A stretch of 64,000 bases of DNA from Sequoia sempervirens (lineage: Eukaryota > Streptophyta > Pinopsida > Cupressales > Cupressaceae): contig VDFB02296709.1 in the NCBI GenBank assembly GCA_007258455.2, forward strand, positions 62,001 through 126,000, written 5' to 3'. Below the pieces are notes generated by a model. It worked only from the letters and a program-made list of their open reading frames with translations. It did not search any database and was not told where the DNA came from. Below, one piece after another: positions 33,637-45,379 of the stretch. A program made the translations under genes and the position numbers. Numbering within the stretch: the first letter of the stretch is position 1; every line of letters starts with the position of its first letter.

Positions 33637-34509
33637 CTGCAACTGATCTCCCACATTCATCACTAGGGCATTGGGTGTGGGTTTTAAACTGCAACCCATT
33701 TTCCATCTTTGAGCACTTGCAAGCCGCTAACAAGTCCTTGCATTCAAAAAGTGATGCCTGCTGGATTTGAATGAGGAGCTACGCTAAGTGTGAGATCTGG
33801 ATTTGGGCATGAAGGATAGTAATTTATGTTCATCACCTGTCTATGCTTCTTAAAGATTGTATTCAAATAATTAGAATGCTGCCCCATGGCTTCAAAAATT
33901 GTAGCCAAGAGCCTTAAAGTTAGGACTCTTATTTCCTTACATACCTCCCTGCAATCTCTCTGTATTACAAAATAAGTAAAAGACACATTTGTGCTTCTTC
34001 ATTTAAAATTTTTGAGATAAATTTTGTTCATTTTGGATTCTTGATTACTACTTGTAGGCTGTAGATTTTTGAGGCCATACATGGATGAATTCCTCTAGAG
34101 GATGACATGGTTGTGTTAAAAAATCCATCTAGTTAAGGAATTTTTCTTGGTGATGTTGAAGCTTGTAGAAAGCCTCATCAATTGCATTGTGTCCTCTGAA
34201 CAGAGGCATGCCCTATCTTCAAGGGGCATTTTGAAGAACTCTTTGGCAACGTCCATCATGATTTTCATCACTCTCTTCGGCATGCCATGGTTCACAATCT
34301 GGATGTTTCATAATATTTATTTACCAAATTGAAGCAAAACCAGATAAGTTGGATTAAGGAAAAGAGAAAACACATAAATATTTTACCTAGAAGAAGCCAT
34401 CCTCCTCACATGCACGCTTGATCTCATTCACTACTGATTTTCTAGCACAACCCTCTAAATCTTTGAGGTCTATTATTGGAATGCTATAAGAATGAGAAAC
34501 CTCGGCCAT
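33637..34509 (-). pseudogene. 2-oxoglutarate/Fe(II) dioxygenase pseudogene with three exons
   Basis: Exon 1 (34387-34509) begins at the ATG at 34509 and encodes IPIIDLKDLEG and NEIKRACEEDGFF. Its last codon is TAG where the family has Gln before the donor GTAAAA. Exon 2 (about 34052-34298) follows an AG acceptor: NHGMPKRVMKIMMDVAKEFF, then MPLEDRACL, LTQPCHPLEEFIHVW. Exon 3 (33637-33959) gives REVCKEIRVLTLRLL, INYYPSCPNPDLTL, APHSNPAGIT and VLKDGKWVAV, ending GDQLQ before donor GTTTAC. This is a plant DOXC-type oxygenase of specialised or hormone metabolism. The iron ligand HxD is changed to HSN, and frameshifts and stops break exons 2 and 3. Retained introns rule out a processed copy. Confidence 0.85.
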
Positions 34510-34984
34510 TTAGGGGCGTTCAGTGGGGAAATATGTAGTTCTTCTTAACTTCAAGATGGTTGAATCCATTGGACAAGAGTTTCTCACAACATCAAGATTG
34601 GTCTCAACATGGGCTGTGAATGACATCTCGAAAGGGAACAAAAGGAAACCCTTCAAGTGGACTAGAATTGTTATGGATTTTCTCAAAGAAATGGGATTAC
34701 TTTGGATTGAGGAATTGTAATGGGCTTTTGGGAATTAGGAGATCCCCTTACTATCAATTATAATCCCTGGCTCTTTGAGATTTCCTGTCTGAAAAATTAG
34801 GCATATCCCACAGTTAAAGAATTTAACAATGACAGAGCTCAAACTTAGGTTTCTTAATAAGCATGGATAGAATTTGAGCCTTGAGAGTAACCGACTTGAA
34901 ATCCCTAAAAACTTCTGTGGTATGAAACTTTACTCAATTTTGTAAAGAAGCAACAAAGAAAGCGAAAAGGAGAAGGGGACCATG
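34510..34984. other. Spacer between dioxygenase and transporter fragments
   Basis: Contains a short plus-strand frame (34523-34720) that I do not recognise. No promoter element is claimed. Confidence 0.4.
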
Positions 34985-34991
34985 CCCATAC

Positions 34992-35245
34992 CTGACATAT
35001 GACCATCTGAATTCCACTACTAATTAGTAGAGCTCTATGCCACAATCTATCTACAAGGGAAATGGATACAATCATCAGACCCACAAGCGCAACTCCATTC
35101 ATAACATAAGAATATAAGGAAGTATTTGCGCCAAAGCCCAAACTTTGGAAAAGAACAGGAGCATAAACCAATATCAAGTTTATTCCAATCATTATCTAAA
35201 AATTTGGCATGCGGTTTGCCATCACAAGCTATGAATGATTTCTCC
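34992..35245 (-). pseudogene. STP-type monosaccharide transporter exon fragment
   Basis: Minus strand: IGINLILVYAPVLFQSLGFG, then ANTSLYSYVMNGVALVGLM, SISLVDRLWHRALL and GIQMVICQ, followed directly by GTATGG, a splice donor (34991-34986). This matches transmembrane helices 7-8 and the central loop of plant sugar/H+ symporters (consensus TGINVIMFYAPVLFxTxGF ... VDxxGRRxLFLxGGxQM). The [G-R] of the loop motif is changed to WH and a stop precedes the Ile-Gly at the 5' side. The rest of the gene is absent. It is a single-exon remnant. Confidence 0.8.
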
Positions 35246-35250
35246 ATTTG

Positions 35251-35836
35251 AACACCTTACTGACCTTTGTCATGTGAATCTTTCTCTAGAATCAAGAGAT
35301 CCGAGTCGATTTGATATGATTTTCACTAACTACAGATCTGATACGAATTTTATAGGTATCAAATTTGATTTGATTTAATTAGAAAATCCCATTTGATCTA
35401 TAGATGCGATATATTCTGGTTGACTAAAAACCAACACAGTTTAATGGGAATGGAGCATAGTTTGAAAGTGTGAGACAGGTTTTCCAAGGGTTTGTGGACT
35501 AGTGAGTCCAAAAGTAAAGCCTATCAGCTAATTATAAACAAGTGTCATGTAGTGGCTAGTACTTGCCTTTATAGTATTGCAATTATTAATTTTTAGATTT
35601 GATAAAAAAAAAAGTAAGTTTTATTTGTGTCAGGTGCAGTCTGTGCCCCCAGAGGACTAGTCTCACCTTCGCTTGCCTCCTCTGTCCCCCAAAACCTAGC
35701 AATAAGTAAGACCAAGGCAAGGGTGGTGGAGCTTGCTGGGCAGAGTCACAAATCCAAGTGCTAGACACGAGGGGTGGGGACACCTCTGAGTTATCAATAT
35801 ATATATATAGTGTTTTAATATTGTTAATAGTTAGGG
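35251..35836. other. Spacer with a short GC-richer block
   Basis: AT-rich except 35625-35790, a GC-richer segment without a recognisable coding frame. A (TA)n run lies at about 35800-35810. Confidence 0.5.
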
Positions 35837-36420
35837 TTAGAATTTATTGTTAGGGTTAGGGTTAGGTTTATAGTTATGGATAGTGTTACGACCATAGTTA
35901 GGGTTAGAGATAGGTCTAGGATTAGGATAATGGTTTAGAATTTATTGTTAAGGTTAGATTTTATTCGTAATAAACACAAGTGCAACTAAATTTCTTCATT
36001 CAAATCAATAATTGTTAAATATTAATGAACCAATGATTATAGGTGGTATAATTTTTTCAAACTCCATGAATGATAAAGTAAACACTTGTAGATTAAATTG
36101 TGTATGCTATTTTCAATCGGATTATAGGTGGTATGGTTTAGAATTTATTGTTAGGGTTAGGGTTAGGTTTATAGTTATGGATAGTGTTACGACCATAGTT
36201 AGGGTTAGAGATAGGTCTAGGATTAGGATAATGGTTTAGAATTTATTGTTAAGGTTAGATTTTATTCGTAATAGACACAAGTGCAACTAAATCTCTTCAT
36301 TCAAATCAATAATTGTTAAATATTAATGAACCAATGATTATAGGTGGTATGATTTTTTCCAAGTCCATGAATGATAAAGTAAACACTTGTAGATTAAATT
36401 ATGTATGCTATTTTGAATCA
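35837..36420. repeat. 301-bp tandem duplication with TTAGGG-like motifs
   Basis: Copy 1 starts at 35837 and copy 2 at 36138, both beginning TTAGAATTTATTGTTAGGGT. The copies are nearly identical through TAAACACTTGTAGATTAAAT to about 36119 and 36420. Each has clustered TTAGGGTTAGGG-type units and degenerate variants (TTAGGGTTAGAG, GGATTAGGAT). Confidence 0.85.
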
Positions 36421-36757
36421 ACGTTTCAAACCACACTCAATGTTTCATCATAGGAAGAGGATAATGAATAATATGATTATAGAAATGACCTTAAGAAGAG
36501 TTAAGTGGTGGGAAAGGGCAGGGAGGGAAGAGATTGGAAAACAAAGTAAAAGTGAAAATAAGAAAACAAAAAATGATGAAAGCATAACATAAGAATGAAT
36601 AATATAGTAATATGATATAACACAAATAAATCAATCAAAAAAAGTTAAGTTCAATGTTTCAAACAATAAATAGATAACTAGATAAGAGAATTATAAAAAT
36701 GAATTATATAACAAAATGATTAAGGAACAATTAACAAAATTATTAAAAGAAATGAAG
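36421..36757. other. A-rich flank of the long gypsy element
   Basis: About 340 bp of A-rich sequence. It was contiguous with 55475 before the gypsy insertion, and both sides have the same composition. Confidence 0.6.
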
Positions 36758-36762
36758 GAAGA

Positions 36763-38508
36763 TGTAATGCCCCGCCATGTAACCTAAAGAATGTTGCAAT
36801 GACTACGATAGTGTAATAATTTTTTTTTTTAAAAGTGTATACATGAACTTCATTAATGCAAACATTCCCTAAGATACACGACAACGCACTACATGTAAAT
36901 TCCATAATTAACATAAGTAACTAAACATAGCATGTGTTTAATTCTTATAAACTTAAGAGCATACATTCAATAACAAATAAATTACTTCAATGAAGGTTTA
37001 ATGTACATCAATGATTCATTCTTACATTACATTTATAATAACATTTACAATACTCATTTCCAAGGTCATACAAAAGTGTACAATTACATGTTACAAAATT
37101 TCTCCCCAATTACAATTGAGGAGTGATACATAAATAAGGTTTCCACTGATACAAATGAGAAAATACATTTCCACACACGAGCTCTCCAACCAAGAAGTAC
37201 TCGTCACCACGAACAAGAACTGGGGACCCAACGGTGTAAGGTGCACGTTCCATCCAACCAAGTGGTACCCGTAGGCCCACCCCCCGTGCTAGGAGATAGT
37301 AAAAGGGTTCCCTAGACATAACCTACAAACCCTAAACACAGGCAAAACCATAGACAAAACTATACAAGTACAAACTTAACTTAATGGTTACATTGCTTCT
37401 AGAACTGAAGGATCAAATACACTAAGTTCACAAGGATACTGTTATTATAGGTGGAGTGTCATCACAATGTTGCATAGGTTACCTAAGCGATTCTTCCTAG
37501 GTTCCGGCCCCCATCTTGGGTTACCCTGGTAACCTCTTACAAAACCCGGCCCCACATGCAATCTATTGCGGAATCAATTATCTTTCATAATGACAAGATA
37601 TCGATCTTGCCATTCCAGGCCTTCTCGACTCATCCCCAAGTCTGAACTAGCCCTTGAGTCCATGAGTGAGGCTTAATTAATCTAGTTAAATGTTTTAGAC
37701 TACCTAATGTGTTGATTTAGTTTTCACTGATTAAACTAACTCTACATGAGTTACCCAGACACCACTTTGTGTGTCAGCTCTCATAAAGAGCCACTCCCCT
37801 AATAACAACATAGGGAAACTAATTCCACTAACTATGGGTAGACAAGGTTCACATAAACAAACATCAAATACCAACCATATAACAATAGACATCACAACCC
37901 GTTCATAGAACCAGGTGTCTAAACCGAATAAAACTATGTGCACTACCCTAGTATGTTCAAAATATGGAACCATCATAAAAACAACCCCCTCACGAAGAAA
38001 CTGTATCTGGAAGACTTATTAACCCATATAATCCCCAATATGCTCAATAAGAGTAAAAAAAACAACTTAAAGCAATTCAGGAAAATAAGAATCTAACATT
38101 GAGATTTTCTAAATCCAATCAATTGATAACATATAGCATGAAATTAATCAACTAAAGTATAATTCATTTTTCAATCAATATGAAAAATTAAAACTAACAA
38201 TTAACTCCAAATCTGCATTCATGCATTATAATGAAATTTTCAATTTCTTTACATAATACATTTCATTATAAAAATATCTATTTATGATTTTCATACACTA
38301 ATCAACAATATATTATACATTTAAATAAATACACTTCAAATCATTATAATTGAATATTTATTTAAATATATAAATATATATATGTTTTTTGTCCGAAATA
38401 AATCTATAATCACTAATTTTTAAACACAATTATAAATTTATATAAATACAATATATATATATATTATATATATAACATATGTTATTAATAATATATATTA
38501 CATATACA

Positions 38509-38540
<32 letters not shown>

Positions 38541-40544
38541 TATAATTTAAAAATAAAATAAAAATAAATTAAAATTTATAAATTTAATAAAAACCAAGGC
38601 AGGGGCCGGCTGCCTTACACAGCCGAACCCCTCCATGGGCGCGACTGTGCAGGAAGCATTGGGCGATGCCTTCATAGCCGACTCCCTTATGGGGTACAAC
38701 TGTGGGGGGTAGCCCCCTGCGCCTCCCTTAAGCCCTTTTAAAAAAAAAAAATTGTGAAGAATTTCTCCTATATGACGATATCTCTGTTTTTTTTAAAATA
38801 AAATTTCAATGAACATTCTACATAATTTCATACGCATATTTTATATAAATATGCACATATATATATATAAACAATAAACCAGAAAGATTGCTAGGGAAGA
38901 GCAAAATTTTAATAAAGAATTTTCTACAGGAAGATTTAATTAAACAAAACAGAGGTTTCAAATTTCTCAATTTTGATAGAGGGGTTCAATTTCTGATGAT
39001 TTTATTTTCAAACAAAATTCTCAAAATCTTTTCTACAGGAAATATTTAGAAAAGTTAATCATAGAGGTTTGTGTTTCCTCAAATTAATCAAAGAATTTCA
39101 TTTACAAATCTACTAAGATTTTCTTCTGTTTTCTTTTGAGAATTTTATATTGTTTATCAATAACCTTCTGTGATGCTCTCTGATTTTATTGTAAAGTTTT
39201 GTTTCAAAATTTTACACAGAGAGGTAACAAGTTTTTCTACAAAAATATTTTTAACAAAATTTTACCGAGAAGTAATCAATAAATAGTTTTTCTACAGAAG
39301 CTTCAATCAAATTTTCTTCTTCAGACAATCTTTCTATTTTACAAATTTAACAAAACTTCTACAAAATTAAATCTTTATATAGGCAATCTTTTCAAATCAA
39401 CAATATAACTAAATAAATAGCAAAGAACCTATTTTTCTGTAGCTTGAAGAATTGAAAGTTGAAGAAAAGCTTTGCCTATTGAGTGCAATTTCCAAAGCCC
39501 TTTCCAAATCTCCACTTCCAGAAAGATGCAAATTACTAAACCAGAAAATAATCCTGAGAACCTCTTCCAGATTTTTTTTTAAACCAAAACCCCAAAAAAA
39601 AAATTTTCTAGCAATTCTCTTTTTTTTTTTTTTTTTTTAACAGACTTCTTTCCTTTTCCAGTTCTGGCAATATTCTCTCTGAGAAATTTCTCAACAAGAA
39701 TTTTTAGCATTTAATTTTACTCACACACATGGAAAATCAAAAATATCTTCTAACAAACTCACATATATTTTCTTTTAATAATTATAAAGAATTTATTCTA
39801 TTTTATTGAACTTAAAAATTCAAATTTTCATTTCATTTTCTTTATGCATATTTAAAATTCTAATTCACAAAAAAGCATTTAAACTATATTTAATCTATTC
39901 ACTCAATAAAGGAAATTTAATCAATTAATTTATTTATTTAATAAAATAACTTTAATCACAATGATTAAATTTTTTTACCAAATAAACTAATTTAATTAAT
40001 TAAATTAAAATAAGAAGCTTTTTAACTACAATATTTAAAATTAATTAAATAAACACTAAATTATAAAGAACATTATTCTAACATTAAATTCACAAAATAA
40101 ACCTTGCATAACAAATAACAAGACAAACATAGACGTGACAACCAAACATACCAGACCTAAACTGACAACATATTGTGACTAGGTTTGAGACTAGACTAGG
40201 AAAAACTCGTTACTATCTCCCAATCAACATTACCGTTGAGCCTGGACACGCTTAGACCTGTGAGACCAAGTGGAGTCGATGCCATGTACCTGCAATCCTA
40301 CAATTAGACATATAACATACATGTATATAATCCATGATTCAAACACACCGTGAAGAGAAAATCGTGGAAATCACAGGGCACTCGCAAGCGAGTGATGCAC
40401 CACCAAACAGTGTATCATCACATCATAAAATAAATCCACCATCGCTCTACTGTTAGTGATCAAATACATCAAAACAAAGTATTAGGGTCTATCAAAGTAA
40501 AAACATACTGTCGGAAAACATAAGCAAAATGGAGGGGTACTACA
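36763..40544 (-). repeat. 3' LTR of the long gypsy element
   Basis: 3,782 bp, TGTAATGCCCCG ... GGGGTACTACA. It holds AT microsatellites (for example 38509-38534), a GC-rich island at 38596-38745 and long T/A runs near 39600-39640. It lacks about 135 bp present in the partner LTR (55190-55325), which accounts for the length difference. Confidence 0.95.
38596..38745 (-). promoter_or_regulatory. GC-rich island within the long LTR
   Basis: A sharply GC-rich block in otherwise AT-rich LTR, containing GCAGGGG and its inverse CCCCTGC about 120 bp apart, plus GGGCGCGACTGTGCAGG. It is kept in the partner LTR at 47215-47355 with scattered C-to-T type changes. A role in transcription or RNA structure is inference only. 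Confidence 0.35.
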
Positions 40545-40559
40545 TCCTCCCCCCTAGGA

Positions 40560-41985
40560 TCAGGCTTACTCCTAAAAGCCTGTGAACATATAGGGATAAA
40601 GCTCCCTCATGCGTGTCGCATCCTCCCAAGTAGTAGATGCCTCATGACTAGGATCCCATTGGATCCTCACCTGATCAACATCTCGACCCCTGAGAACGAG
40701 CCTTCGGCGCTGAAGAATGCCCACGGGCTCCAAAGCCAGCTGCCCGTCCTCTACTTGTAACACATTCTGATCAAGTACATGAGAAATATTAGGGTGATAA
40801 GGTCTAAGAATTGACACATGGAAGACATCATGAATACGTGACAAACTGGGAGGTAAGGCGAATCGATACGCCACAGGACCAATCCTCTCTAGAATCTCAA
40901 ATGGCCCAACAAATCGAGGTGCAAGCTTAGAGCCCTTTCCATAACGGATTGGACTCTTTCACAGTCACACTCAAAGAAATACCCTATCACCAACTGAAAA
41001 CTAGCGGTCCACTCTATGTGCATCGACATACTTCTTTTGTCTATCATGTGCTGCTATTTGATGTTCTCTAATGCGATCAACCTGTTGCTCCATGTCTCGA
41101 AGCATCTCAGGTCCAAGTAAAACTCTATCCTTAAGTTGATCCCAACTCAATGGAGTTCGACAAGGACGTTCATATAACGCCTGAAAAGGGGTGGCATACC
41201 TATGGAACTTTGATATCCATTATTGTAAGCAAATTCCACTAAGTAAAGATAATCTTCCCAATGTGATTGTTGGTCCATTACATACATTCTAAGCATATCC
41301 TCAATAATTTGATTGACTCTCTCTGTTTGACCATTGGTTTCAGGATGTTATGCTGAACTGAAGTTCAATTGTGTACCTAGAGCATGTTGTAATGAAGTCC
41401 ATGGGGCTGATGTAAACACATGATCTCTATCTGATATAATCCTACGAGGAATTCCATGCAATCTAACAATATCCTCCATGAATATCCTAGCTACAAATGA
41501 AGCATTATAAGATGATCGAACTGGAGAAAAATGTGCTACCTTAATCAATCTGTCAATAGTAACCATAATGGCATCATGTCAATGTGACAACATAGGTAAT
41601 CCAACAATGAAATCAATTGATATAATATCCCATTTCCATTCAGGAATGAGATGTGGCTGCAATAATCCGGTGGGATGTTGATGCTCAGCTTTAACTCTCT
41701 GGCACTCAAGACATCTCGATACAAAATCAACGATATCATGTTTCATACCGGGCCAAAAGTACAACTGTAAAAGATCTGCATGCATTTTCTTAACACCAGG
41801 ATGAGCTGAGTAAGGTGCTCGATGTGCCTCAGTCATAATCAATGTGTGAAGTCCTTCTGAATATGGTACATAGATATGATATAAATGTCGCAATAAACCA
41901 TCTGGTTCAAGAGTATACCCTGTGAATCTACCCTCTAGAGGTCTTCCTGATTCAATCTTCGTCTTCACCTCCTGATACAATCTAT
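40560..41985 (-). pseudogene. Gypsy integrase and C-terminal chromodomain-like region
   Basis: Minus strand from about 41980: HPGVKKMHADLLQLYFWPGM, then CLECQRVKAEHQHPTGLL (HHCC zinc domain), IPEWKWDIISIDFIVGLP (first catalytic Asp), IISDRDHVFTS (second Asp), then about 35 residues later HPETNGQTERVNQIIEDMLR (Glu). [19 protein letters not shown] follows, the GPF/Y motif. The tail [13 protein letters not shown] ... [17 protein letters not shown] ... MRELYPYMF resembles a chromodomain-type end, which steers insertion into heterochromatin. Stops occur at several points (for example after GLPMLSH, and LNFSSA-stop-HPETNG), so it is inactive though all DDE residues remain encoded. Confidence 0.9.
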
Positions 41986-42480
41986 CTGTAGGAAGTGCTG
42001 CTAAAATTTGGCTCCTCAGATCAACTCCAAGAGTAATAGCAGAAATATCATGTCATCGACAACTGAGAGCGTCAGCCACTACATTCTCTTTTCCCTGAAC
42101 ATATTTCACCTCAAAATCATATTCACATAAGAAATCCATCCATTGTCTCTGTCTAGCATTCATATTAGGTTGCGTAAAAATATATTACAGACTATGGTGA
42201 TCACTATGAAGTTTGAAGCAGTGACCCAATAAGAAATGCCTCCATCGAACCAATGAATGAACAACCGTGACAAGCTCCAAATCATGAGTGGGATAATTCA
42301 ATTCGTGATCCTTGAGTTTGCAAGACTCATAAGCGATCACACGTCCTTCTTGCATCAGTACTGCTCCTAAACCCTCTAAGGACGCATCAGTGCAAACAAC
42401 AAAATCCTTAGTAGGATCAGGAACAAATAATATAGGCGCATTAGTCAGCTTTTCCTTAAGTGTCTGAAAATCCAACTGAC
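41986..42480 (-). pseudogene. Gypsy RNase H
   Basis: The 96-codon frame ending at 42185 reads LTNAPILFVPDPTKDFVVCT, DASLEGLGAVLMQ, VIAYESCKLKDHELNYPTHD, LELVTVVHSLVRWRHFLLG and HSDHHSL. These are the retroviral-type RNase H core with the first Asp (TDAS) and Glu (HDLELV) in place, and HSDHHSL for the usual Y/HTDHxSL. It continues downstream with a stop. It degrades the RNA strand during reverse transcription. It directly follows RT as in all Ty3/gypsy elements. Confidence 0.9.
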
Positions 42481-43195
42481 ACTGATCTGTCTAAACAAAT
42501 TTCTTCCCTTTCCTTTGAAGAGAAGTAATGGGGTGCCCAATCCTAGAAAACCCCTGAACAAACCGTCTATAGTATCCAGCAAGACCCATAAAAATATGAA
42601 CCTTAGCTACGTTGGTAGGCACGGGCCAATCAACAATAGCTTGGATCTTCGAAGGATCCACAACAATACCCTTTCCAGAAATCACATGACCAAGGTATTT
42701 CACCTCAGTCTGAAAGAAGTCACACTTCTTTAGGTTTGCGTACAATTGATTCTCCCTCAAGCACTGCAATACCTGTCTTAGATGCTCTTCGTGCTCCTTC
42801 ATATTTCTCGAATAGATCAAAATATCATCGAGAAACACAAGAACAAAACGATCAAGGTATGTACGAAAGACACCATTCATCAAACTCATAAAAATTGATG
42901 GTGCATTCGTTAACCCTAACGGTACTACTGTGAATTCGTAGTGCCCATAACGAGTTCAGAATGTTGTTTTATGAATGTCCGCTTCCACAATCCGTAACTG
43001 ATGGTAACCTTATTTCAGATCAATCTTAGAGAACACATTAGCTCCCTTGATCTGATTGAAAAGATCATTGATTATGGGTAAAGGATATCGATTCTTTATC
43101 GTTACTTTGTTCAATTGACGATAGTCAATGCACAATCTAAGTGATCCATTCTTTTTCTTTTCGAAGATGACAGGTGCTCCCCAAGGAGAAACACT
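42481..43195 (-). pseudogene. Gypsy reverse transcriptase
   Basis: The frame 42491-42889 gives [20 protein letters not shown], then [17 protein letters not shown] (catalytic FLDD intact), [44 protein letters not shown] connection. Upstream, 42890-43195 encodes the N-terminal RT motifs with stops, including the codons for a PYPxI-like segment and the NRYPLP equivalent. The catalytic Asp pair is intact, but the frame is interrupted at about 42890 and 43195. It copies element RNA into DNA. Confidence 0.9.
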
Positions 43196-44020
43196 CTAAC
43201 AAATAAAACCCTTAGCTAAAAGTTCCTCCAACTGGATACGAAGCTCTTCTAGTTCCTGAGTAGTCATTCTGTATGGGGCTTGAGATATAGGCTTTGCTCC
43301 AAGAACTAGGTCAACTCTAAAATCAATATCTCGTTTCGGTGGCATACCGGGTATATCATTAGGAAATACATTTGCGAATTCCCTGAGGATAGGGTGATCA
43401 TCAAGAGATATATCTCGACTCTCCCCTACCTCCAAGTCATTAACTGTTGTTGCAAATAGTTGACAACCCTGACGAAGACATCTCTTCAATTGCATAGCAG
43501 AAATCATCCGCAAAGAGATAGGTCTTTGAACACCTATAATTTCAACTTTTGCACCTGAATCATTATTACAACTTACTATCTTCAGTCGACAGTCAATCAC
43601 AGCATGATGAGATTCTAACCAGTCCATTCTTAAAATAATATCATATGAACCAAGAGGTGTAACATGAAGATCTACTAAGGTAGATAACAAACCAATTCTT
43701 AGTCCACAATTGCGTAGAAGGTTCTCTACCACTACCTTCACCCCAGAGGTGAATTCTACCTGCCACTTACCACCTTGATTTACCGCCACAAGACCACATT
43801 GCTCTACAATAGTAGGTGAAATAAATGAATCAGTAGCTCCTGAATAAAAAAGAATAGTAACATTAGTACCTTGTAACTGACCTAAAGTCTCGACCATTGT
43901 ATTATGATGATCGGCTTGGTGGTTATTTACCGCAGCATAAACTATATGTGAACAGCCTACATCCCCAACTGTAGGCTCAGAAGCTATCGATTGCTGCCCA
44001 AATCTTGATGAACCTCTCAT
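43196..44020 (-). pseudogene. Gypsy protease and start of RT
   Basis: A 274-codon open frame. Residues about 55-65 read LFYSGATDSFIS, where the family has LxDSGATxSFIS: the catalytic Asp is Tyr. PTIVEQCGL and GSYDIILRMDWLESHHAVID follow; the flap motif Gly in ILGMDWL is Arg. The C-terminal part reads FPNDIPGMPPKRDIDFRVDL, GAKPISQAPYRMTTQELEEL and RIQLEELLAKGFI, the lead-in to RT. Frame differs from gag, so gag and pol were either frameshifted by decay or by design; decay is more likely because the zinc knuckle lies in a third segment. Confidence 0.9.
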
Positions 44021-45231
44021 AGGAACTGCCTAGCAATATGTCCCTGTTGACCACAAGAATAACAATTGGTACCTCTACTAAATCCTTTGCCACCCGAAGG
44101 TGCATTAGATTGCTAAAATTTGCCTCTACTAATAGTAGACTGTGCACTCTAAGCTGGCTGATCTTGTCGATTGCGCTTATTGCATCACCAGTTATGGTTC
44201 TTTCTTGACTGAGAACTATTACTCTACTGAGACTGTGAATTATTATTCTTCTGAGGATTACGTTGCTGCTGCTGCTGTCCACCCTTAGCGGGTGTCTATT
44301 GGTTCCTAGAGGAACCTCCTGTCTGTATCTAACCACCTCATGGACCAAAACTTGCTATAGGTGCACTACCTATCTGGACACTTGTATGTCCACCCAATGC
44401 CAGAGTTCAATTCTCCTCCACAATACGCGCTTTCTCCACTGCAACCTCCATAGTCTTCGGTTTGAAGACTCTTACTCCTCCACTAATACGGGCATTCAAA
44501 CCCCTAATAAAATGTTGTACCAACATCGCCTCATTGTCTCCAATTCCTGCATATTGTTTCAACTCATAAAATCTGCGCTCATACTGCTCAACAGATAAAG
44601 CCATCTAACACAAATCATGAAACTCATCAGCTCATCGTTGTTTCCAATGCTCAGATAGGAAACATGCTCTAAATCTTTCTAAGAACATTTCCCAAGAAAC
44701 TAACCCAATCTCTAGATGGAGCTTCTGCTCCTCCAAATGCCACCAAGTAGAGGCAAAACCTCTCAGATGCATGATGGCTCATCTAGCTTGGGTATTGCTA
44801 CCATATGGGTGCATAGCAAAACATCTTCCCAAGTCTAATAACTAGGTCTATGCTTCTAGACCACCACCTATGCCATCAAATGTAGGAGGGTGTGCCGTCA
44901 AAAAATCTCTCATATGTCCTACAACTATGGCATCATGCTCTACAGTATTAAAAATCCTCCTAGGAGATCTATCACATTCCCTAACCACCTCCTGATCAAA
45001 TTCCTGCCTCATACCAAGTCTGATAAGTACCTCTTCTAGTAAGGGACGCAACTGTGCTCCCTCAACCTCTAGCTGAATCAAAATCTGTTCCCCACTTGTC
45101 TGTTCCAACTGAGGACCCAACTGTTCGGCATGCTCACTCTTGTGAGAGCTCTGAGGGGGAGTAACCAGGCAGTTCAGCCCACGGCCTTCACCTCGACCTC
45201 GACCACGACCTCTACCACGACGTCTAGGCAT
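44021..45231 (-). pseudogene. Gypsy gag with Arg/Gly-rich N-terminus and zinc knuckle
   Basis: The likely start is the ATG at 45231-45229, MPRRRGRGRGRGRG, in the same frame as the later gag segment. Then RDFLTAHPPTFDGIGGGLEA, the typical opening of plant gypsy Gag. SVEQYERRFYELKQYAGI and VQHFIRGLNARI (44407-44604) follow. A knuckle CYSCGQQGHIAR near 44030-44075 lacks the last Cys (QFL). Several TAG/TGA codons lie between. Gag builds the particle and binds RNA. The Arg-Gly repeat coincides with a GC-rich imperfect 6-bp repeat at 45190-45228. Confidence 0.85.
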
Positions 45232-45367
45232 GATCCTACACAAAAAAAAAAAAACAAGTCTTAGATACAAAATAGACAAGGCTAACAAAAAACAATACTA
45301 CATAGTCTAACATCTAGGACAACCTAATGGGCTCACAATTACCTAGAGCATCCAGTGTTAGAACTTG

Positions 45368-45379
45368 GCTCTGATACCA
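45368..45379 (-). promoter_or_regulatory. Primer binding site of the long gypsy element
   Basis: GCTCTGATACCA, 3 bp inside the 5' LTR that starts at 45383. Confidence 0.9.

Noticed and set aside
34523..34720. 65-codon plus-strand frame upstream of the dioxygenase
   Set aside because: No recognisable motif and no support beyond being open.
35837..36240. True telomere array
   Set aside because: Units are TTAGGG-like, few, degenerate and embedded in a 301-bp duplication, not a continuous array.
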